Source of the DNA: JAFEDN01 sp963712715
GTDB lineage: Bacteria > Pseudomonadota > Gammaproteobacteria > Coxiellales > Coxiellaceae
NCBI GenBank assembly: GCA_963712715.1
Contig: CAVQJI010000016.1
Span: forward strand, 62,001-126,000
DNA length: 64,000 nucleotides
Direction of reading: 5' to 3'
The notes under the pieces were generated by a model. That model was not told where the DNA came from and did not search any database. It saw nothing but the letters and a program-made list of their open reading frames with translations. How positions within the stretch are numbered: the first letter of the stretch is position 1; each line of letters starts with the position of its first letter. A program made the translations under genes and the position numbers. Positions 8,214 through 16,561 of the stretch are shown piece after piece.

Positions 8214-10025
8214 ATGTTAGCAATGAGAAAATATCTTCTGTCGGTCCTAATGCTTATTTTGCTGATGTCAGTATACCAGGCATGGGCTCAGAAGGCATCC
8301 ACCCTGCAAATAAAAGTAGAAGGACTGGCAGACCCCCTGCGCGGAAAAATCGTCACCCTGTTAGCCAATCGCAGCAAGGATATTTCCCTGCCACTGACCA
8401 CTGAGAAGATACAGGTTTTTTATCATAAATCCCCCGACTATATTCGCAATGCCCTTAAACCTTACGGCTATTTTAATCCGCAAATACAATCACGCATTGA
8501 GCACGTTGACGATAACTGGACGGTGATATTCGACGTCAGTCCCGGACCCCCTGTGACGGTCATTCATGTGGACCTGGAAATTACCGGCGAGGGCGCGACG
8601 GATAAAGCTTTCCGACGCCTGTCGCACCAATTTCCCATAAAGGCCGGACAGACCCTGGATGTCGATAAATATCAGGCTGCGAAAGACGCGCTGTTTAACC
8701 TGGCGGCTAACCGTGGTTACTTCGATGCGAAAATGGTTCTTAACCAAATCATCATTAACGTCGGCTACCACCAGGCGTCGATCGTTCTGCATTTTGATAC
8801 CGGCAAACGGTATCGTTTTGGGGCCACACTGTTTCCACCATCCGATCTCAATACCGATTTGCTGGAACGTTTTCTAAGATATCATCCCGGAGAATATTAT
8901 AGCGCCGCATTAGTGCAAAAAACCCAGCAGGCTCTATCGGGCAGCGGCTATTTTTCACAATCGGTGGTGACGCCCATGTCCAGTGAAACCACTGCGCAGT
9001 TAGAAGTCCCGGTCAAAATAGAACTCACGCCGGTGAAACCTCGCCGCTATACTTTCGGATTAGGTTATGGCACGGACACCGGCCCGCGCGGTACCTTTGG
9101 GTTTAACTGGATTCCCATCAATTCTTACGGCCATCAGGTGAATTTCCTGGCGCGGGGTTCTTACATTAAAGTTAATAATCAGCAGATCCAGAATAATACC
9201 GTGAACGCCAGCTATATTATTCCAGGCAGAGATCCTGCTACCGATTCTTATGCTCTCACTACCGGTTATGGCAATATTGTGCAGCAATCGCAGGACATCA
9301 ATAAACCCAATAAAGCCAATAGTTTTAAAGTCGCAGGCAGCTACAACACTCTTTTAAATGATGATTGGCAACAAATTCTCGCTCTGACCTATTTGAATGA
9401 ACGTTACATGTTCACCGATACGCCTTTTATTAATGCGAACGTGTTGTACCCGAACGCGCACTGGCAATACATTCACAATCGCACCATCCAAAAAGATAAA
9501 GTGGTTAACAACGGCATTAGCGCTACCTTAGACATAGCCGGCGCTTCCAAAGAGGTATTATCCAAAACGACCTTCGTTCAGGGTAAAGCGGGACTCAAAG
9601 CGCTTGGCACTTTTGACCCTACACACACACGGTTCCTGTTTCGCAGTCAGGTAGGTCGCACTGAGGTGCAAAATCTCAACAACATTCCCCTGACTTTACA
9701 ACTTTTTGCCGGGGGTCCCACATCGATTCGCGGTTATAAATACAATAGTTTGGGGCCTGGCAAAAACCTGGTCATTGTCAGCGGTGAAATTCAGCAGCGT
9801 GTTTATGGGAGTTGGTACGTCGCTGCTTTTATTGATGCCGGCTCTATTACCCAAACCACCGTGCCAAAACCTTCATTCGAAAAATATGTCGCCGGCGCAG
9901 GCGGAGGCGTGGTGGTATTAACGCCGATTGGCGCGGTGGAATTAGCCCTGGCGCGTCCGCTGCCAATCAATCATACTACGAATAAAACCTGGCAATTAGA
10001 ATTCTCGGTAGGAGCGGAACTATAG
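8214..10025 (+). CDS. tamA: Outer-membrane translocation and assembly module protein TamA
   Basis: This 603-residue protein has a signal peptide (about residues 4-25, LLSVLMLILLMSVYQAWA), an N-terminal POTRA region (about 30-270) and a C-terminal Omp85 beta-barrel ending in a strand-like LEFSVGAEL. The barrel contains the conserved GGPTSIRGYKYNSLGPG loop with the RGY motif. TamA works in the outer membrane with TamB in assembling envelope proteins and moving phospholipid. tamB follows without a gap, the usual arrangement. Either the ATG at 8214 or the one at 8223 could be the start; both leave the signal peptide intact. E. coli TamA is 577 residues. Confidence 0.93.
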   Translation: MLAMRKYLLSVLMLILLMSVYQAWAQKASTLQIKVEGLADPLRGKIVTLLANRSKDISLPLTTEKIQVFYHKSPDYIRNALKPYGYFNPQIQSRIEHVDDNWTVIFDVSPGPPVTVIHVDLEITGEGATDKAFRRLSHQFPIKAGQTLDVDKYQAAKDALFNLAANRGYFDAKMVLNQIIINVGYHQASIVLHFDTGKRYRFGATLFPPSDLNTDLLERFLRYHPGEYYSAALVQKTQQALSGSGYFSQSVVTPMSSETTAQLEVPVKIELTPVKPRRYTFGLGYGTDTGPRGTFGFNWIPINSYGHQVNFLARGSYIKVNNQQIQNNTVNASYIIPGRDPATDSYALTTGYGNIVQQSQDINKPNKANSFKVAGSYNTLLNDDWQQILALTYLNERYMFTDTPFINANVLYPNAHWQYIHNRTIQKDKVVNNGISATLDIAGASKEVLSKTTFVQGKAGLKALGTFDPTHTRFLFRSQVGRTEVQNLNNIPLTLQLFAGGPTSIRGYKYNSLGPGKNLVIVSGEIQQRVYGSWYVAAFIDAGSITQTTVPKPSFEKYVAGAGGGVVVLTPIGAVELALARPLPINHTTNKTWQLEFSVGAEL

Positions 10026-13000
10026 ATGAATCTCATATTGGACTGGTTAAAAACATTATTCCGCTGGGTCTGCCTGATGCTGATGATCCCATTGCTGGCG
10101 GTGGCATTATTGTTAACGCCGATGGGACTTAAAGTCGGTTTTATTATCCTGAGCCGCAGCATACCGGGAGAATTACACTTTCAACAGGTAAGCGGCGCCC
10201 TACTCGGACCTTTGAGCATCAAGCGGCTTAGTTACCGTTATCAGGATCAACAATTTTCGCTCAGTCAACTTTATCTTCAATGGCGCCCTTCGTCATTACT
10301 CGCTGGCAAATTTTCTATCGATAAGCTTGAGGTTAATAATCTGAAAATCAATACACCGCAAGCGCCCGCCCCTACACCGGAATTTTCCCTGAACGCTTTG
10401 AAGAAAGGTTTACAGGATATTCGTCCACAATTAACCGCCGTGCGTTTACCGCTCAGCCTGGAGATAAATCAGGCAAATTTTCGTCATGTGGTCTGGCAGA
10501 CTCATCCCGGTCAACCCACTCTGGAAGCCAAGAATATGCAGGTTCATGATCTGCTTATAAATCCCGATGTGTTACAAATTAAGGTCGAGGGACAATTAAT
10601 TAAGCCTTACCCGATACAAACGGTCCTTGCCATTAACGGCGCCCCGCAAGCATACCGCTTTAATTTAAGCGCTTATAATCCCCAAACCCATTGGGTGGTG
10701 AACGGTCAGGTCAATCCAGACGAGGTCACGCTCGACACGCAGAAGGCGCTTATTTTTGGCGGAGAACTCGATACTCACCTGGTATGGAAATGGGCCACAC
10801 CCATGTCATGGCAACTCGCCTTGTCTGGAAGACATCTGGATTTAAGTTCATTGAAGCCTGACTTGCCCCATCCTCTGGATATCACTCTCAACAGCACCGG
10901 CAATCTGGGTGAAGACTTCCCGCATTTTTCCTGGAACGCTATTCTGAAAAGTCCCAAAACAAAGATTGAAACTCAGGGAGAATATCAGAAACAATGGAAT
11001 ATTTTCTGGAACGTACAAATTAATGAGCTGGCGGAACTGTTACCCTTTAGCAGCGGCGTCATCAATAGCGCCGGAGAATTACACGGTTCTTTCTCGAAAC
11101 CCCACACCAAAGGCTCTTTACACGCTACTTTATTGCGCTGGCAGGATTATCGGGCCGACAAAATCGATGCGAAATGGGACGTGGATATCAGTCAAACAAA
11201 CAGTTCTTATTTTCAAATAGCCGCTGAACAATTATTCAGCCATTGGCTGGAACTTCAAAAACTGCAAATTTCCGGACAGGGAAAGTGGGCTAAACACGAA
11301 CTTAATATTAGCGCGCAGGGTTATCAAACAGATCTGACCCTGGGGCTGGCCGGCGGAATAATTGATAATCATTGGCAGGGGGCGGCTCAAAAACTCTCCA
11401 TCTTTAACCCTACTCTTGGGACCTGGACACTGAGTCAACCCACCGCGCTTTACATTTCTCCTCAACGCGCCGAAGTAACAGCCCTGTGTATGCAAGGCAC
11501 TCACAAGACTCAAACGTGTTTGCGCGGCAAATGGAACGGCTCAGATAATTCCTGGCAGGCCGCCTTGACCACCCGGCTGAATTTTGATCAGCTCATCGGT
11601 GTCATTCCCGAAGAGCTGGTCATCGATGTTCCCCTGGATTTCCACATGACGGCGGAAGGCGTCGGGCAAAAAATCACGCAGGCGCAATTGATCGGAAACA
11701 GTCCAGGCGGCAACATCCGTTATAGCGATAAGCAGACCATAAGCACGGCCGTGAATAGCGCTAAACTGATTGCAAAATTAGATAAAAACGGCGCTGCTGT
11801 GGATTTCAATATTGCTTTAGCCGATAATAATTCTTTGAGCACTTCACTGACTTTACCCAAGGCAACCTTCGCCACTTTAATCGCTAAAAATCAGGAACTG
11901 CGCGGTAAAATCTCGATTAATTTAAATAATTTGACGCCTATCCTCGCGATAATTCCCGAAGTCGTCAATCCACAGGGAAAATTTAAAGCGGATCTGACGG
12001 TTGGCGGTACGATAGCCGAACCTGCTATTAATGGCAATGCCAGTCTTGAGGGGGGCGAAGTCAAAATTCCCGGCTTAAATATCCAATTAAATCAAATTAA
12101 CCTGGCGCTTAATGCTAAAAAATCAGATCTTAATTATATACTGTCTGCCACTTCTTCCAACAAACCTTTAAAAGCAGTCGGTCACACCCGTCTTGACGAG
12201 ACCGGTTTTCCCACTGAAATCACGCTCACGGGTGAAAATGTTTTGTTAGCAGATACTCCTCAATACACCGTGTACGTCACTCCCAATATGCGCTTCGCAT
12301 TCAAGGGCCGTGAAATTAATATCGGCGGATCTGTAGATGTCACTAACGCGGTGTTACATCAATTAGATTTTCAGCGCGAAACGTCCTTACCCGAAGATGA
12401 AGTGGTATTTATTGGCGAGCACGTGATCACTAACGCCACGCCCTGGCGAGTGACCACCCAGCTAACCATCAATTTGGGTGATAACGTAAAAGTCGATTCC
12501 CCGGGATTCAAGGGCAAACTTCAGGGCAAGCTGAACATCATTTCTGAGCCGGGGAGCGTCGTCCTGGGGGATGGCAGAATTGAGATTGTGAATGGGGTTT
12601 ATGAAGTTTTCGGACGTCAGTTAACAATAGCCCCAGGATCTGCGATTGTTTACCGTAAAAATCCTCTGAGTAATCCTGGACTCAGTGTACAGGCAACTGC
12701 TCACGTGATAGTGACCGACCCATTGAGCCAACAACAACTCGGTACGAACGAATTAACCATCGGTATGAATATCAACGGAACTTCCTCTTCACCGCAAATC
12801 ACTTTATTTTCCAGCGCGGGTAATCTTTCTCAAGCGGATATGCTATCGTTTCTATTGCTGGGGACCTCCAGCGCGGGAATTTCTCCACTTAATATGAATT
12901 TAATGCTGCAAGCTTTAAACACATTGCCGCTTACTAAAAAAGGCGCGGGAAACGTACAAGGTTTGACGAATCAGGTAAAACAGGGATTAGGACTGACTGA

Positions 13001-13304
13001 GTTAGGCGTCGAGTCGGAACCTACCCTGGGGCCTACCGGCGAAACGATTCAGACTAAAGCGACACCGACTTCTTATTTCGTGGTTGGAAAAAGGATTACC
13101 TCACACATCTATTTTCGTTATAAATATGACCCTTTTCTGGGTGTTAACTTATTTCAATTGATTTATCTTTTCACCAAAAACTGGAGCCTGCAATTGGAAA
13201 CCGACGGCGCCAACAGGAACGGCGCAGACGTGCTCTACACTATCCAAACCGGCACGCCGACGTCCGTTAATAAAACCCCGGCGGCGCCAGCTACGGGAAA
13301 ATAG
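10026..13304 (+). CDS. tamB: Translocation and assembly module protein TamB
   Basis: This 1092-residue AsmA-like protein has one N-terminal membrane anchor (about residues 12-35, FRWVCLMLMIPLLAVALLL), a long beta-rich body of repeating short strands, and a C-terminal TamB/DUF490 domain (about 750-1075, with LSQADMLSFLLLGTSSAG). It spans the periplasm as a lipid-binding groove and partners TamA. The ATG begins directly after the tamA stop, so the two are translationally linked. It is somewhat shorter than the E. coli protein (1259), with the C-terminal domain complete. The tail ends in a low-complexity NKTPAAPATGK. Confidence 0.92.
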   Translation: MNLILDWLKTLFRWVCLMLMIPLLAVALLLTPMGLKVGFIILSRSIPGELHFQQVSGALLGPLSIKRLSYRYQDQQFSLSQLYLQWRPSSLLAGKFSIDKLEVNNLKINTPQAPAPTPEFSLNALKKGLQDIRPQLTAVRLPLSLEINQANFRHVVWQTHPGQPTLEAKNMQVHDLLINPDVLQIKVEGQLIKPYPIQTVLAINGAPQAYRFNLSAYNPQTHWVVNGQVNPDEVTLDTQKALIFGGELDTHLVWKWATPMSWQLALSGRHLDLSSLKPDLPHPLDITLNSTGNLGEDFPHFSWNAILKSPKTKIETQGEYQKQWNIFWNVQINELAELLPFSSGVINSAGELHGSFSKPHTKGSLHATLLRWQDYRADKIDAKWDVDISQTNSSYFQIAAEQLFSHWLELQKLQISGQGKWAKHELNISAQGYQTDLTLGLAGGIIDNHWQGAAQKLSIFNPTLGTWTLSQPTALYISPQRAEVTALCMQGTHKTQTCLRGKWNGSDNSWQAALTTRLNFDQLIGVIPEELVIDVPLDFHMTAEGVGQKITQAQLIGNSPGGNIRYSDKQTISTAVNSAKLIAKLDKNGAAVDFNIALADNNSLSTSLTLPKATFATLIAKNQELRGKISINLNNLTPILAIIPEVVNPQGKFKADLTVGGTIAEPAINGNASLEGGEVKIPGLNIQLNQINLALNAKKSDLNYILSATSSNKPLKAVGHTRLDETGFPTEITLTGENVLLADTPQYTVYVTPNMRFAFKGREINIGGSVDVTNAVLHQLDFQRETSLPEDEVVFIGEHVITNATPWRVTTQLTINLGDNVKVDSPGFKGKLQGKLNIISEPGSVVLGDGRIEIVNGVYEVFGRQLTIAPGSAIVYRKNPLSNPGLSVQATAHVIVTDPLSQQQLGTNELTIGMNINGTSSSPQITLFSSAGNLSQADMLSFLLLGTSSAGISPLNMNLMLQALNTLPLTKKGAGNVQGLTNQVKQGLGLTELGVESEPTLGPTGETIQTKATPTSYFVVGKRITSHIYFRYKYDPFLGVNLFQLIYLFTKNWSLQLETDGANRNGADVLYTIQTGTPTSVNKTPAAPATGK

Positions 13305-13307
13305 GTC

Positions 13308-13793
13308 TTAACTTCTGGCTTCTACATGACAACCTAAGTTATACATGTCAGTGCCATAAGTGTGATTACCAGTGGCATGCGGACTTAAGGTAATTTTATA
13401 GGAATAAGAAGTCTGCTGATTTTCGACCGGAATCAAATTAGTGAGATAACAGCTGCCGGGATGTTGATAATCCAGTTCCATTGCGCCGCAATCGCCCTGA
13501 TCGGTAATCTGGAAATTTAAATAATTATGCGCGACGCCGTCATCGGGAGGAGAAGGCGGCGATATTGATGTCAATGGACTTGTTACCCACGTCGGGCCGC
13601 TGTAGTACTCAATACCGCCGCTGGCTTCATACATGTAGTTAAAGGAAAAATGCGAGTGTCCGCTGTGATCCGTACACAAACCCTGTGGGTCAGCAAACAC
13701 CAGGGTAATGGTGGGAGTAGCAGCGACCGCAATCCCCACAGTGAACACCGTTGCCGCAGAAAATGTAAGCATTAACTTTTTCTTAAATATCAT
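13308..13793 (-). CDS. Small secreted protein of unknown function
   Basis: This 161-residue protein has a clean signal peptide (MIFKKKLMLTFSAATVFTVGIAVAA with cleavage near ATP) and a mature part with several cysteines (LCTDH, DCGAMEL, SCYLTN, LGCHVEA) that could form disulfides. I do not recognise the family. The start at 13793 is chosen over 13859 because GGAG lies eight bases upstream and the upstream 22 residues would hide the signal peptide. It converges on tamB with a three-base gap. A periplasmic, surface or secreted location is inferred. Confidence 0.75.
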   Translation of the reverse strand: MIFKKKLMLTFSAATVFTVGIAVAATPTITLVFADPQGLCTDHSGHSHFSFNYMYEASGGIEYYSGPTWVTSPLTSISPPSPPDDGVAHNYLNFQITDQGDCGAMELDYQHPGSCYLTNLIPVENQQTSYSYKITLSPHATGNHTYGTDMYNLGCHVEARS

Positions 13794-13912
13794 TTTAATT
13801 TCTCCATTGAAATAATGAATAAACGTTACCTTCAGCAAGACCGAAATGTAATCCTGCAAGAGAAATATTAAAATGAATTTTTTACCCGCTAAATACCGGA
13901 TTTTTATGGGGG

Positions 13913-16177
13913 CTACTGTCCCATTGAGGCGTTTACGTTGTTTTCCAGTTTGACTTTCAGATTAGCCGCAGGAGCGACGCCGTCTTTGTTTTCGCCGAAA
14001 AAGACGACGGTGTGGGGGAAGGGAATTTGAATATCCAGTTCATCGAATTTCTGTTTCATGCGGCGGTTGAATTCGCGTCCTACCACCCACTGCATGCCAG
14101 GCCGGGTTTTGAAACGGGCTTTAATAATCACTGCGGAATCAGCGAATTTATCTAATCCTAATACTTCCAGCGGTTCGAGTATAAACGATGTGTAATTAGC
14201 ATCATGTTGTAAATCCCTGGCGATTTGACGTAAGACGACAATCACTTCATCAATATTTTCCCGGTATGCCACGCCGATTTCAAAAAGATAATATGAAAAA
14301 TCCTTCGTCAAATTACTGACTGAAACGATGGCGCTATAGGGAATAATATGCACGATACCTCCAGAATCCCGAAAACTGACCGTGCGAACCGAAATCGCTT
14401 CCACTGTACCGGTATTATCACCTATTTTAATCACATCACCCATGGCGATTTGATTTTCCAGCAACATGAAAAATCCGGTAATGAGATCCTGCATTAATTT
14501 TTGCGAGCCAAAACTGATCGCCAAACCTAATACGCCGGCCCCGGCCAATAACGGCCCGATATTCATGCCAAATTCCGATAAAATCATTAAAAAAGCGATT
14601 AACAATAGGCTTATAAAAATAGTCTTGCGCGCTACTGTCAAAAGCGTATGCGCGCGTCCAGTTTCAAGAGTGAGGTCTCCACCTTTGGTCAGCGACAATT
14701 CGACGAGACTGTTGCTGATCTCCCAGATCAGCATCGCCACCAAAATGATACAGACGATGGAAATTATTTTGATGAGCAACATTTCTTTTATTCCCGGCGG
14801 TAACCAGATAATTTCTTTACCACTCCAGATCTTAATGATGATCAACGCGATGGAAATATAAATGAAAGCGCGTAACACGATATCCAGCACACTGCGGTAA
14901 CGCCTGAAACGTTTTTCTACCCCAGGTAACCGTTTTTTCAGGGATTTGCTGACTCTGAAATCACGGCTAAGATAGCTATGGATAATTTGTGCGACTTTGA
15001 TTGCAAAATATAACAACAATAAGCTTAAAATCGTGCCTTTTACCACGAACCAGAAAAAATGATCCTCCCTGATTACCCATACCATATAAAGCAATAGCAG
15101 ATACACAACGGCTGCGGCGCGAATCGTTAATTCAATTCGCGCAATCCTTTCCAGTCCCACGGTGATGGGGTCGGTGCGCCCCTTTCTGTTTTCCAGTAGT
15201 TTAACTACGCGAAGGGGGATATTAAGAATAAAGGTAATCAGAGCAATGACTATCAGAAATCCCCAAAGTTTCAGAAGTATTTCATATATATTCGGCATGA
15301 CTCCTAAAAATAATGCGACCTGGATAATAAAATAACCATAAACAATTAAACCAGTCAGCGTGACCAACCATTTTTGAAAATAAACCGTGAAACTGACCGG
15401 CAACTCGAATAGTTTAGGAAATAAAGTAGCGACTTCGAATAAAAAGTCATACAGCGTCCCCAGTATTTTAACGATGACAAACGCAATGATCCACGCCAGG
15501 AGCACCCACTGAGGCCTCTCCCCGACGTGCAGCATTATCAAACTAAAATAAGCCAATATCGCAAAAAAGGTGATGGGCAATAAATTCAATAACAACAAAA
15601 ATAATGAATTAATTATTTTCAGGGTAAGCCACTTAGGCGCAACCCGGGAAAACCAGTGACTTAATTTTCGGATGATATAGCGTGCATAGAAAAAAAGCGC
15701 ATAACTCATTCCGATAACCACTACGCTTTTTAGAAAAACCATCATCCAAATATTACGCGAATGTGCGTTCATTAATCGGGTGACAAAATGCTGGTAAATC
15801 TCTTCTCCACGATGCGCTTCGTCGAGAATTTCCGCGGCTCCAGATTGAATGGCGTTGATGGACAGGGAGAGCTTTTCTAAAATTTTTACCGCATGGCCCC
15901 CGGCAGGGGCAGCGGCTGGCTTTGTTGGCGTGGGCGGCGACGCCTTCGGCGCCTGCTGCTGGCTTTGCGAAGCTGTCTCCAATTGCTGAATTAACTGCTC
16001 GCGAGCCTGCGGATCGCGCAATATTTTAATAAGTTCCGCTTTTTTGTCCGGCGGCGCGGGAGAAGTTTGCGCTACGGGAGCAGCGTTTTCGGCAAAAGCC
16101 GAATCAGCGCCGGGAACGACCTGTCCCAGCAAAAATATTCCAGTTAAACAATATAATGCCGACTTAAACAAACTCAT
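13913..16177 (-). CDS. MscS-family mechanosensitive channel, YbiO-like
   Basis: This 754-residue protein has a signal peptide (LFKSALYCLTGIFLLGQ), a periplasmic N-terminal region rich in Q and P with a KKAELIKILRDPQAREQLIQ helix, about ten membrane segments, and a C-terminal MscS core. The pore helix reads LLAGAGVLGLAISFGSQKLM and is followed by the beta domain (GDVIKIGDNTGTVEAISVRT). The order and the N-terminal KKA...QLIxQL motif match E. coli YbiO (741 residues). It gates under membrane tension to release solutes on osmotic downshock. The ATG at 16177 is preferred because it starts directly at the signal peptide; an in-frame start at 16231 would add 18 residues. Confidence 0.88.
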   Translation of the reverse strand: MSLFKSALYCLTGIFLLGQVVPGADSAFAENAAPVAQTSPAPPDKKAELIKILRDPQAREQLIQQLETASQSQQQAPKASPPTPTKPAAAPAGGHAVKILEKLSLSINAIQSGAAEILDEAHRGEEIYQHFVTRLMNAHSRNIWMMVFLKSVVVIGMSYALFFYARYIIRKLSHWFSRVAPKWLTLKIINSLFLLLLNLLPITFFAILAYFSLIMLHVGERPQWVLLAWIIAFVIVKILGTLYDFLFEVATLFPKLFELPVSFTVYFQKWLVTLTGLIVYGYFIIQVALFLGVMPNIYEILLKLWGFLIVIALITFILNIPLRVVKLLENRKGRTDPITVGLERIARIELTIRAAAVVYLLLLYMVWVIREDHFFWFVVKGTILSLLLLYFAIKVAQIIHSYLSRDFRVSKSLKKRLPGVEKRFRRYRSVLDIVLRAFIYISIALIIIKIWSGKEIIWLPPGIKEMLLIKIISIVCIILVAMLIWEISNSLVELSLTKGGDLTLETGRAHTLLTVARKTIFISLLLIAFLMILSEFGMNIGPLLAGAGVLGLAISFGSQKLMQDLITGFFMLLENQIAMGDVIKIGDNTGTVEAISVRTVSFRDSGGIVHIIPYSAIVSVSNLTKDFSYYLFEIGVAYRENIDEVIVVLRQIARDLQHDANYTSFILEPLEVLGLDKFADSAVIIKARFKTRPGMQWVVGREFNRRMKQKFDELDIQIPFPHTVVFFGENKDGVAPAANLKVKLENNVNASMGQ

Positions 16178-16255
16178 AACCCGGAATTGTAGACCCTCTC
16201 CAGGCCAAATACCAGACACAGGAATTCTCACTGATACAGCGAGAATTGCTCCCTT

Positions 16256-16561
16256 AGAGTCTGTTCAAAGTCTCCCAAGCTGGCCATAATTCGTCGATTT
16301 TCGGAGCGAAACTGCCTATTTCCCCCTCTCCCCCGTACTCGGGCATACGCGTCAAGCTAAGGGATTTGGAAGTTTCCCCCTTTGAAAAAGGGGGATTAAG
16401 GGGGATTTTTTGAACAAGGCATTTGTGTTCAGTCCAAAAATCCCCCCTAACCCCCCTTTTTCAAAGGGGGGAATCAGAGGAAAAATCCTTAGCTTGACGC
16501 GTATACCGTACTCGGGGAAGAGGGAACAAGAGCGCGCAAGAAGACTTTGAACAGGCTCTTA
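16256..16561. repeat. Outer palindromic element (MITE-like), host of a nested element
   Basis: The ends are inverted: AGAGTCTGTTCAAAGTCT at the left and AGACTTTGAACAGGCTCT at the right. The right end abuts the stop codon (16559-16561) of the following minus-strand gene. A second element (16344-16507) interrupts it. The whole gap holds no gene. Confidence 0.7.
16344..16507. repeat. Nested MITE of the GCGTCAAG family, copy A
   Basis: Inverted termini ATACGCGTCAAGCTAAGG / CCTTAGCTTGACGCGTAT enclose a G/C-run hairpin (GAAAAAGGGGGATTAAGGGG against its complement). A 9-bp direct repeat GTACTCGGG flanks it (16335-16343 and 16508-16516), as expected of a target-site duplication. Related copies lie at 35338-35502 and 60604-60768. 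Confidence 0.75.
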
